Shown here piece by piece: positions 1-5,683 of a DNA stretch of 13,028 nucleotides (position 1 is the stretch's first letter; every line of letters begins with the position of its first letter). Position numbers and translations under genes: made by a program. This DNA comes from Flavobacteriaceae bacterium. Lineage in GTDB: Bacteria; Bacteroidota; Bacteroidia; Flavobacteriales; Flavobacteriaceae. The stretch is from the NCBI GenBank assembly GCA_015488935.1, contig WFMU01000038.1, forward strand, positions 1-13,028. Reading direction: 5' to 3'. The notes beneath the pieces were generated by a model, which worked only from the letters and a program-made list of their open reading frames with translations, ran no database searches and was not told the DNA's origin.

Positions 1-85
1 AAAGAAACACCAAAATATAAGCAACCAGCAAAATGGCTATTGCTATAAAGTATATAAAATATTTTTTTTCTTCTAATTGATACAT
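1..85 (-). CDS. batB: BatB (von Willebrand factor A membrane protein), N-terminal fragment, cut by window edge
   Basis: Only the first 28 codons are in the window. They read MYQLEEKKYF followed by a strongly hydrophobic stretch (about residues 10-28) that would be the first membrane segment. Flavobacterial BatB proteins begin in this way (MYQLEEK, then a membrane helix), and the gene lies directly after batA on the same strand, which is the usual Bat order. The full protein is expected to carry a periplasm- or cytoplasm-facing vWA domain between membrane helices and to work with BatA in the MoxR/Bat envelope complex; none of that domain is visible here. The start codon is fixed by the conserved MYQLEE sequence. 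The gene is separated from batA by an inserted 496-bp cassette, so co-transcription with batA may be altered. The assignment rests on the N-terminus and context. Confidence 0.8.
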   Translation of the reverse strand, partial: MYQLEEKKYFIYFIAIAILLVAYILVFL

Positions 86-135
86 TTCTGTTGTTCTTTA
101 ACCGTAAGGATTTCTGTTATTTTTTAACCGCAAAG
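84..135. repeat. Imperfect 26-bp tandem repeat at the batB/cassette junction
   Basis: Copy one is 84-109 and copy two is 110-135. They agree at 22 of 26 positions and all four differences are transitions. Copy one includes the last two bases of the batB start codon triplet (on the opposite strand). Copy two runs into the left inverted repeat of the GxxExxY cassette, so both copies contain a version of the cassette end (TTAACCGTAAGG and TTAACCGCAAAG). Confidence 0.8.
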
Positions 136-155
136 GGCGCAAAGCTTTCGCTAAG
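123..155 (+). repeat. Left arm of 33-bp perfect inverted repeat flanking the GxxExxY gene
   Basis: This 33-bp stretch is the exact reverse complement of 586-618. It begins TTTAACCGCAAAGGG and contains CGCAAAG twice at a 9-bp spacing (129-135 and 138-144). Its inner part, GCGCAAAGCTTTCGC, is itself a near-palindrome around AAAGCTTT with one extra C. Beyond 155 identity breaks down, though a short further match occurs at 158-160. Confidence 0.95.
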
Positions 156-182
156 GTCGCTATGGTTTGTTTTTTCTCGGTT

Positions 183-560
183 TTATAAATTATTTACTAC
201 TCGTTTTATTCCATTTTTTATTAATGTTACATTAAAATTTATTAGCATTCCTAATTTACAATTTGATAGTTTTATATAAGTCAATAATTGAGTTAAATGT
301 ACATCGTTTAACATTTCTACCGCTTTTAATTCTATAATCACTTTATCTTCAACTATTAAATCTAATCTATAACCAATATCTAACTTTACATTTTCATATA
401 CTAGTGGTAATCCTTTTTGTTTTTCTACCTTTAATCCTGTTTTTTTTAATTCATAAAATAGACATTCCTCATAAGCATTTTCTAATAACCCTGGACCTAA
501 AGCTCGATGTACTTTTAGAGCACAATCAAATATAACTTTTGATATTTCATTTTCTGTCAT
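183..560 (-). CDS. GxxExxY family protein (PD-(D/E)XK nuclease-like)
   Basis: The 125-residue product has the hallmark motif GLLENAY at residues 24-30 (G24, E27, Y30), the length usual for the family, and a PD-(D/E)XK-like core: D67 in YRLDLIV, then E77 and K79 in IIELKAV. A conserved QLLTYIK follows at 91-97. There is no signal peptide or membrane segment, so it should be cytoplasmic. The fold suggests nucleic-acid cleavage or binding, but no biological role is established for this family to my knowledge. It is the only gene inside the 33-bp inverted repeat and is transcribed in the same direction as batA and batB. The start at 560 leaves the conserved N-terminal helix (ISKVIFDCALKVHRALGPG) complete; an ATG ten bases upstream is out of frame. 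Family call is confident, function is unknown. Confidence 0.93.
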   Translation of the reverse strand: MTENEISKVIFDCALKVHRALGPGLLENAYEECLFYELKKTGLKVEKQKGLPLVYENVKLDIGYRLDLIVEDKVIIELKAVEMLNDVHLTQLLTYIKLSNCKLGMLINFNVTLIKNGIKRVVNNL

Positions 561-585
561 TGCTTTTCATTTTTTTCTTTGCGCT

Positions 586-618
586 CTTAGCGAAAGCTTT
601 GCGCCCTTTGCGGTTAAA
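586..618 (-). repeat. Right arm of 33-bp perfect inverted repeat; carries the batA stop codon
   Basis: This is the exact reverse complement of 123-155. Its outer end overlaps the last bases of batA: the batA stop codon (TAA, 614-616 on the minus strand) is formed by bases of the repeat itself (GTTTAACCGCAAAG). Confidence 0.95.
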
Positions 619-1612
619 CAAAACCTCTAAAAACCGTAAATCGCAAAAGCATTTCAAACAGTATTAAAAATCCTGCTAGTAATACAAAAGGTCTAAACAT
701 TTCTTCGAAATTGGTATATTTAAATTCTTCTATTTTTGTTTTTTCTAATTTATTTATCTCCTCATATATTTTTGTTAGTTTACTATTATTAGTTGCTCTA
801 AAATATTTTCCATCGGTTTCTTTTGCTATATATTTTAGTAATTTTTCGTCAATTTCTACTGGTGCATTTCTAAAAATAAGTTTACCATCCATTCCTTTTG
901 CGACAGGAAACATTGCAGTTCCGTTTGTTCCTAATCCAATAGTATATACTTTTATATTTAGGGCTTTTGCCAATTCGGTAGCTGTTTTTGGATCTACAGA
1001 ACCTGTATTATTTACGCCATCTGTTAATAAAATAATGACTTTAGATTTTGCTTTACTTTCTTTTAATCTATTTACTGCAGAGCCTAATCCCATTCCAATG
1101 GCAGTACCGCCGTCTAATTGTCCCCAACGCAATCTTCGAATGGTATTTTTTACAATTCGTTTATCGCTTGTTATTGGTGTTTGGGTGTAACTTTCTCCAG
1201 CATATACTACCAATCCTATTCTATCGTTGGGTCTTTTATCAATAAAATTACTTGCTACTTTTTTAAGTGCTTCTAATCGGTTTGGTTTTAAATCTTTGGC
1301 TAACATACTTGCCGAAACATCTATTGCCATTACAATATCAATTCCTTTGTTCGATTTTGTTTTTGTAGTTACTTCTTTGTTTCTTGGTCTTGCTAAAGCA
1401 ATAATTAACGAGCTAATTGCTAGTAATCGAAGTAAGTACAATAGAGGTTTTAGTTTCGATAATATACTTCCTGATCCAAAAGATTTTGTATTCGGAAATG
1501 AAATCGTTGCGTTTTCTTTTTTGGACGTAAAAAAATGCCATAGTGCTATGATTGGTACTAATACCAACAACCATAATAATTCTGGATTTGCAAATTCAAA
1601 TTTACTTAGCAT
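614..1612 (-). CDS. batA: BatA, von Willebrand factor A membrane protein
   Basis: The 332-residue product has two membrane segments near the N-terminus (about 13-29 and 55-75), a vWA domain from about 90 to 285, and a C-terminal membrane segment (about 307-326). The metal-binding MIDAS residues are intact: D98, S100 and S102 in AIDVSASM, T170 in DGGT, and D198 in LLTDG. In characterised Bat systems (for example aerotolerance genes of Bacteroides) these proteins form envelope complexes with BatB; the exact job is not settled. The ATG overlaps the end of the upstream gene by 11 bp, which indicates translational coupling within the moxR-bat operon. The gene ends inside the inverted repeat of the inserted cassette, yet the C-terminus (LLRFTVFRGFV) looks full length, so the insertion seems to have replaced the stop region without damaging the protein. 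Confidence 0.93.
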   Translation of the reverse strand: MLSKFEFANPELLWLLVLVPIIALWHFFTSKKENATISFPNTKSFGSGSILSKLKPLLYLLRLLAISSLIIALARPRNKEVTTKTKSNKGIDIVMAIDVSASMLAKDLKPNRLEALKKVASNFIDKRPNDRIGLVVYAGESYTQTPITSDKRIVKNTIRRLRWGQLDGGTAIGMGLGSAVNRLKESKAKSKVIILLTDGVNNTGSVDPKTATELAKALNIKVYTIGLGTNGTAMFPVAKGMDGKLIFRNAPVEIDEKLLKYIAKETDGKYFRATNNSKLTKIYEEINKLEKTKIEEFKYTNFEEMFRPFVLLAGFLILFEMLLRFTVFRGFV

Positions 1613-2648
1613 CTTCTTCTACATTTTTTGGGTTTTCTAAATCATTTTTGGATGGAGTTTCTTCTTGTATTTTTTCAACTACATCTTCCTTTTCAGTTAT
1701 TTCTTCTTCTACTTTTAGTCCTTCTAAAATAACATCTGCATATTTACGATGCATCTGAATTTCTTCGGCATAAGGTTTTGACTTGGCAAATTTCACCAAA
1801 TCGGCTTCTTTTAATAAATCTTTTAGTTTAATAATTGTTTTGTTTGATATATCTAAACCACTTTCATTTTTAAACTTTTTTAGTGCATTTATCAATTCAC
1901 TTGTTGTACTTTCTAGAGCAGGAACGTTTAATTCTTTTTCGATATAAGTTCGTAATATATCGGTTAACTCGCTGTAATATTCTTTGGTTTTATTGTTTTG
2001 CCAAAGGAGTTTTTTATCTAAACTTTCGAGTTGTTGTACTGCCATTTCAAATGGTGGTATTTTTGCAATACGCTCTTCTTCGGTTTCTTTTTTACGGATA
2101 AAGAACCACCAAATTATAAAGCCAATAATTGGTAATAATAAGAGTAAATACCAATAATTTCTTGCGTAATCTTTAATACTTAACGCTTGACTTTGAATTG
2201 CTTTTATTGGAAATAATTTTTGTTTGGTTGTATCTACTGCTACGGTAGAAACATCAAAAACAATTGGTTTGGTTTGGTATTTTTTACCTTTTATGTTTAT
2301 TATTTGTTGTGGTAATTCGTATCTACCACTATCAAAACTGGTAAGTGCGTATTTTTTTATCAGTCTATTTTTTATGGTATCTACATCAAATGATTTAACA
2401 ACTTCCATTTTTTGTAAACTATCTAAAACTAGTTTCGGGAATTGTACTTCATCTTGTGCATCTACAATATATTCTAATCGAATTTGCTCTCCTATTCGTA
2501 TTTTTGTGGTGTCTGTTCTTACGGTTACTTGTGCATTAACTTTTATGGTAAAGAGTAACACAAGTGCGTAAAAACACCATCCTAAAAATTTAGGAAAAGC
2601 ATACATTTTTACCGTGTTTTTATTTGAATTTTTTGTTTTTTTATTCAT
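1602..2648 (-). CDS. Bat-cluster membrane protein with signal peptide, function unknown (BatD/DUF4381-like by position)
   Basis: The 348-residue product has an N-terminal signal sequence that ends near KVNA-Q (residue 39-40), a beta-rich periplasmic part (about 40-160), a single membrane helix at 165-184 (YWYLLLLLPIIGFIIWWFFI), then a basic stop-transfer patch (RKK) and a helical, charged cytoplasmic tail with an acidic Glu/Asp-rich end (312-348). A protein of this architecture commonly lies between the DUF58 gene and batA; in other phyla that slot holds DUF4381-type proteins. It probably links the MoxR/DUF58 cytoplasmic partners to periplasmic targets, but that is inference. An alternative start at 2606 (residue 15, MYAFPKFLG) would give a more ordinary signal peptide and is plausible. 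It overlaps batA by 11 bp and follows the DUF58 gene after a 58-bp purine-rich gap. Confidence 0.82.
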   Translation of the reverse strand: MNKKTKNSNKNTVKMYAFPKFLGWCFYALVLLFTIKVNAQVTVRTDTTKIRIGEQIRLEYIVDAQDEVQFPKLVLDSLQKMEVVKSFDVDTIKNRLIKKYALTSFDSGRYELPQQIINIKGKKYQTKPIVFDVSTVAVDTTKQKLFPIKAIQSQALSIKDYARNYWYLLLLLPIIGFIIWWFFIRKKETEEERIAKIPPFEMAVQQLESLDKKLLWQNNKTKEYYSELTDILRTYIEKELNVPALESTTSELINALKKFKNESGLDISNKTIIKLKDLLKEADLVKFAKSKPYAEEIQMHRKYADVILEGLKVEEEITEKEDVVEKIQEETPSKNDLENPKNVEEDAK

Positions 2649-2660
2649 CTCTCAAGTCTT

Positions 2661-2704
2661 ACCTCTTTTCTCTTTTCTCTTGTTTCTTGCTTCTTGTTTC
2701 TAAC
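2661..2704. repeat. Low-complexity polypyrimidine/polypurine tract between two bat-cluster genes
   Basis: About 40 bases on the plus strand are almost all C and T with a few G, built from variants of TCTTTTC and TTGTTTCTTG. Read on the minus (transcribed) strand this is a purine-rich leader just upstream of the signal-peptide gene. It could serve as an unstructured, ribosome-accessible leader, or be a neutral low-complexity repeat. Confidence 0.6.
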
Positions 2705-2706
2705 AA

Positions 2707-3573
2707 TTACCCTCTTCCTTTAAAATATCCCATTAATTCTTTTACATAATCTCTACCAATCATGGTATTTATTACTCCTGAACCACTTTTTTTGAATGCA
2801 GTTTTATAGTAGTCTGCTGTTTTTAAATAATTAGCTTTATATTTATTTCGTACTTTTTTAGAATTTGTATTTACCAACATGGTTTTTCCGCTTTCGGAAT
2901 CTACGATGTTTATCATTCCTACTTTTGGTAATTCGGCTTCGTATCTATCATATACTCTTATTCCTGTTACATCGTGTTTTCTTCCTAATATTTTTAGTGC
3001 ATTTTCGTAATTATCATCTACAAAATCGGATAATACAAATACAATTGCCTTTTTTTTCATTACACTAGAAATGTATCTAAATGCTTGTTCTAAATTTGTT
3101 TTTTTGCTTTTTGGTTGAAATTCTATAAGCTCTCTAATGATTCGTAAAACGTGTGATTTTCCTTTTTTTGGAGGAATAAATAGTTCTATTTCGTCTGTAA
3201 ATAAAAGCAATCCTACTTTATCGTTATTTTGTATTGCCGAAAAGGCGAGTGTTGCTGCTATTTCGGTAACGGTTTCTCTTTTAAATTGTTCGTTAGTTCC
3301 AAAAAATTCCGAAGCAGATATATCTACCATCAACAACATGGTTAGTTCTCTTTCTTCTTCAAAAACTTTTACAAAAGGTTCGTTATAACGAGCAGTAACA
3401 TTCCAATCTATATTACGAATATCGTCTCCAAATTGGTATTGACGTACTTCAGAAAAAGTCATACCTCGTCCTTTAAAGGAGCTGTGATATTCTCCCGAAA
3501 AGATATGATTAGACAATCGCTTTGTCTTAATCTCAATCTTTTTAACCTTTTTTAAAATTTCTTTAGTATCCAT
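2707..3573 (-). CDS. DUF58 domain protein (vWA-like partner of MoxR)
   Basis: The 288-residue cytoplasmic protein shows the DUF58 signature at residues 36-62: RGMTFSEVRQYQFGDD followed by IRNIDWNVTAR. This precedes a vWA-like fold in which the metal site is partly kept: DISAS at 84-88 (D84, S86, S88) and D183 in VLSDF. No membrane segment or signal peptide is present, unlike BatA. DUF58 proteins are almost always encoded beside a MoxR AAA+ ATPase and are thought to be its adaptor or client; the gene follows moxR here after a 114-bp gap. The start gives the usual N-terminal length for bacteroidotan members (KEILKKVKKIEIKTKRLSN). Substrate unknown. Confidence 0.92.
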   Translation of the reverse strand: MDTKEILKKVKKIEIKTKRLSNHIFSGEYHSSFKGRGMTFSEVRQYQFGDDIRNIDWNVTARYNEPFVKVFEEERELTMLLMVDISASEFFGTNEQFKRETVTEIAATLAFSAIQNNDKVGLLLFTDEIELFIPPKKGKSHVLRIIRELIEFQPKSKKTNLEQAFRYISSVMKKKAIVFVLSDFVDDNYENALKILGRKHDVTGIRVYDRYEAELPKVGMINIVDSESGKTMLVNTNSKKVRNKYKANYLKTADYYKTAFKKSGSGVINTMIGRDYVKELMGYFKGRG

Positions 3574-3642
3574 TTTTTAGTTGATGTGTTTATACGTTTT
3601 TTTGTTTATGCATTAATTTACTTTGTTTGTAGAATTAGCTTT

Positions 3643-3685
3643 ACAAATCACAAATTCACAAACTTATAAATTCACAAATTCACAT
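3643..3685. repeat. Short direct repeats in the moxR-DUF58 gap
   Basis: The 12-mer TCACAAATTCAC occurs at 3648-3659 and again at 3672-3683, 24 bp apart, within a stretch built of TTCACAAA-like units. Only two clear copies are present, with no constant unique spacers, so this is not a CRISPR array. Role unknown. Confidence 0.65.
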
Positions 3686-3687
3686 CT

Positions 3688-4692
3688 TTAAGGTACTTCT
3701 ATTTCGTTTACAATTTTATCTATAATTTCTATAGAACTAATGTTTTCTGCTTCTGCTTCGTAAGTTACACCTACTCTATGTCGTAAAACATCGTGTACAA
3801 CTGCTCTTACATCTTCTGGTATTACATAACCTCTACGTTTTATAAATGCATAACATTTTGCTGCGGTTGCTAAATTTATACTTCCACGTGGCGATGCTCC
3901 AAAACTGATTAAATCTTTTAAGTCTGCTAAATTATATTTTTCTGGATATCGTGTAGCAAAAATAATATCGAGGATATATTTTTCTATTTTTTCATCCATA
4001 TACACTTCTTGTACTGCTTTTCTTGCATTAAGAATGGTATCTAACGAAACGACAGCATTTACCTTTTCCCAAGATTTATTTAGGTTTGCTCGCATAATCA
4101 TTTGTTCTTCTTGTAAGGATGGATAATCAATGACTACTTTTAGCATAAATCGATCTACTTGTGCTTCTGGTAAAGTATAGGTTCCTTCTTGTTCAATCGG
4201 ATTTTGTGTTGCCATTACTAAGAACGGCTCTTCTAATTTAAACGATGTATCACCAATAGTAACTTGATGTTCTTGCATGGCTTCTAGTAGGGCAGATTGT
4301 ACTTTTGCAGGAGCTCTATTTATCTCATCTGCAAGTACAAAATTGGCAAATATTGGTCCTTTTTTTATAGAAAAATCATTTACTTTCATATTGTAAATCA
4401 TTGTTCCAATAACATCGGCTGGTAATAAATCGGGTGTAAATTGTACTCTACTAAAACTTCCTTTTACAGCTTTAGATAGTGTGTTTATAGCTAAAGTTTT
4501 TGCTAATCCTGGAACTCCTTCTAATAAAATATGTCCATCGCCAAGCATTCCTATTAGTAATCTATCAATCATATATTTTTGACCAACAATTACTTTGTTT
4601 AATTCATTTCTAAGCAAATCTATAAAAGCACTTTCGCGTTCTATTTTTTCGTTTATAGCTCTAATATCAACTCCTGTATTTATCTGTTCCAT
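3688..4692 (-). CDS. moxR: MoxR family AAA+ ATPase
   Basis: Read from the ATG at 4692 the product is 334 residues and starts MEQINTGVDIRAINEK. The AAA+ core is complete: Walker A GVPGLAKT (59-66), Walker B VLADEINRAPA with D122 and E123, sensor 1 in ATQNP (N164), an arginine-finger candidate in VDRF (R181), and sensor 2 in SPRGSINL (R269), followed by the small helical lid. MoxR ATPases act as chaperone-like remodelling enzymes for vWA partners, here the DUF58 and Bat proteins downstream. A longer frame starts at 4728, but a TATATTTG promoter box lies at 4733-4726 on this strand, so transcription would begin downstream of that ATG; the shorter start also matches family N-termini. It is the first gene of the operon. 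Confidence 0.95.
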   Translation of the reverse strand: MEQINTGVDIRAINEKIERESAFIDLLRNELNKVIVGQKYMIDRLLIGMLGDGHILLEGVPGLAKTLAINTLSKAVKGSFSRVQFTPDLLPADVIGTMIYNMKVNDFSIKKGPIFANFVLADEINRAPAKVQSALLEAMQEHQVTIGDTSFKLEEPFLVMATQNPIEQEGTYTLPEAQVDRFMLKVVIDYPSLQEEQMIMRANLNKSWEKVNAVVSLDTILNARKAVQEVYMDEKIEKYILDIIFATRYPEKYNLADLKDLISFGASPRGSINLATAAKCYAFIKRRGYVIPEDVRAVVHDVLRHRVGVTYEAEAENISSIEIIDKIVNEIEVP

Positions 4693-4725
4693 GTTTCTTT
4701 TAATTTTAATAAAAAATTTAGAATA

Positions 4726-4733
4726 CAAATATA
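4726..4733 (-). promoter_or_regulatory. -7 box of the moxR-bat operon promoter
   Basis: TATATTTG on the minus strand matches the Bacteroidota -7 consensus TAnnTTTG exactly. It lies 33 bp upstream of the chosen moxR start and would give a leader of about 25 bases. A clear -33 box (TTTG) is not visible at the expected distance. Confidence 0.55.
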
Positions 4734-4877
4734 CGCTTGAAGTACTGTTTTTACTGTTAAAGAATGGTTAAAAGAATTTTAAAATATTCTTAAAATTAAC
4801 ACATCTTAAAAAAAGGCAAGAATGATTTTTTTTAAGTTATACTTTTAATGATAGAATACATAGAAATAATTTGTAAT

Positions 4878-4916
4878 AACTAGTAAAGATGTTTTGTCAA
4901 AACATCTTTACTAGTT
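4878..4916 (-). terminator. Hairpin at the end of mnmD (18-bp perfect stem)
   Basis: Arms 4878-4895 and 4899-4916 are perfectly complementary over 18 bp around a three-base loop. The mnmD stop codon (TAG, 4911-4913) is inside the first arm on the transcribed strand. After the stem the minus-strand RNA continues UAUUACAAAUUAUUU, a poor U-tract; on the plus strand the stem runs straight into six T. It probably ends mnmD transcription before moxR, but the T-run suits the plus direction better. The 144 bp from here to the moxR promoter hold no gene that I can see. Confidence 0.75.
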
Positions 4917-5576
4917 TTTTGTAGCTCTAAGCATTTCTCGTTTTCCAACAGGTCCAGGTAAGCGTTCTACCGTAAATCCAACAGTTTGCATTGCTCTACG
5001 TACAGAGCCTTTTGCCGAATAAGTAACTAAAATACCGTTTGGTTTTAAGGCTTCAAACATTTTTTTAAAGATGGTTTCCGTCCATAACTCTGGTTGTACT
5101 CTTGCTCCAAAAGCATCGAAATAGATAAGATGGAACTTATTTTTATCGTCTATTTTTTCAAATAATTGTTTTCGTTTTAAAAGTGTAAAATTAGTGTTTA
5201 TGGTTTGCATTGTTTCCCAATCCGAAGTATGCATTTTTGTAAAAATTGCAGTTTCTTTCTGTGTATTTAATGCATCGCAATAATTCATTAATTTTATTTC
5301 TTCGGCACTTACAGGATATGCTTCAATACCTACATAATCAACTATTAAGTTTCGTTTAACACTCTCTAAATAAGTAATAAAACAATTTAAACCTGTACCA
5401 AAACCTATTTCTAAAATTGCAATATTAGATTTATCTTCAAATACATCTAAACCATGTTTTATAAATACATGATATGCTTCTTGTATTGCGCCGTGTTTGG
5501 AGTGGTATTGTTCATTTATTTCTGGCAGATGTATGCTTGTAGAACCATCGGCTGTAATACATATTTCTCTTTTCAT
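4911..5576 (-). CDS. mnmD: tRNA 5-(methylaminomethyl)-2-thiouridine methyltransferase MnmD
   Basis: The 221-residue protein is a stand-alone MnmD (Methyltransf_30 type), corresponding to the methyltransferase half of Escherichia coli MnmC. It carries the SAM-binding motif I LEIGFGTGLN (55-64), an acidic residue at the end of beta 2 (E85 in VGIEAYP), the catalytic-region motif YFDAFGARVQPELW (152-165), and the C-terminal signature GPVGKREMLRA (208-218). It methylates the wobble uridine of certain tRNAs in the cytoplasm after MnmE/MnmG. The oxidase half of MnmC is absent, as is usual in Bacteroidota. The gene is divergent from ilvE across a 107-bp spacer. Start at 5576 retains the short N-terminal beta strand (ICITADGSTSIHLPE) typical of the family. 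Confidence 0.93.
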   Translation of the reverse strand: MKREICITADGSTSIHLPEINEQYHSKHGAIQEAYHVFIKHGLDVFEDKSNIAILEIGFGTGLNCFITYLESVKRNLIVDYVGIEAYPVSAEEIKLMNYCDALNTQKETAIFTKMHTSDWETMQTINTNFTLLKRKQLFEKIDDKNKFHLIYFDAFGARVQPELWTETIFKKMFEALKPNGILVTYSAKGSVRRAMQTVGFTVERLPGPVGKREMLRATKN

Positions 5577-5601
5577 GGTAAGGTTATTACTTTATTATAG
5601 A

Positions 5602-5609
5602 CAAATATA
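5602..5609 (-). promoter_or_regulatory. -7 box of mnmD promoter
   Basis: TATATTTG on the minus strand matches TAnnTTTG and lies 25 bp upstream of the mnmD ATG. No convincing -33 box is visible. Confidence 0.5.
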
Positions 5610-5657
5610 TTCAAAATATTTATAATTGAATATCTTTTAAATATACCTAAAAAAGCG

Positions 5658-5665
5658 TATTTTTG
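5658..5665 (+). promoter_or_regulatory. -7 box of ilvE promoter
   Basis: TATTTTTG matches TAnnTTTG and lies 18 bp upstream of the ilvE ATG, implying a leader of only about 10-12 bases. Such a short leader leaves no room for an attenuator or riboswitch. The -33 element is weak (a T-run at 5635-5638). Confidence 0.55.
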
Positions 5666-5683
5666 CAAAACTAAAGAAGACAG

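Larger units (their letters stand above)
123..618 (-). mobile_element. Putative GxxExxY cassette inserted between batA and batB
   Basis: A 496-bp unit consists of a single gene bounded by a perfect 33-bp inverted repeat. It sits in what is normally a short batA-batB junction and is oriented with the host operon. No transposase is encoded, so if it moves it must use enzymes in trans or recombine through its repeats. The repeat arms are relatively G+C-rich compared with the surrounding DNA. From memory, GxxExxY genes in several phyla lie beside CGCAAAG-type repeats, but this was not checked. Calling it mobile is inference; the repeat structure and the operon interruption are seen directly. Confidence 0.6.

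Noticed and set aside
91..279. Plus-strand open frame of 62 codons
   Set aside because: It runs antisense through the cassette repeat and the GxxExxY gene, with low-complexity Phe/Leu-rich product and no family features.
183..560. GxxExxY gene as half of a toxin-antitoxin pair
   Set aside because: There is no second small gene inside the repeats or overlapping it, so no antitoxin partner can be named.
123..618. Cassette as a classic insertion sequence
   Set aside because: No transposase is encoded, and no direct target-site duplication is seen on both sides.
711..1640. Several plus-strand frames opposite batA
   Set aside because: They are antisense shadows of a well-supported conserved gene, rich in Phe, Leu, Ile and Ser as expected from reverse-reading A+T-rich DNA.
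3643..3685. Repeats in the moxR-DUF58 gap as a CRISPR array
   Set aside because: Only two 12-bp copies, no uniform spacers, no cas genes.
4693..4728. Twelve extra N-terminal codons for moxR (start at 4728)
   Set aside because: A -7 promoter box overlaps this start, so it would not be transcribed, and the extension (MYSKFFIKIKRN) is unlike MoxR N-termini.
5577..5683. Leucine/isoleucine attenuator or riboswitch before ilvE
   Set aside because: The predicted leader is about 10-12 bases, with no leader peptide or hairpin.
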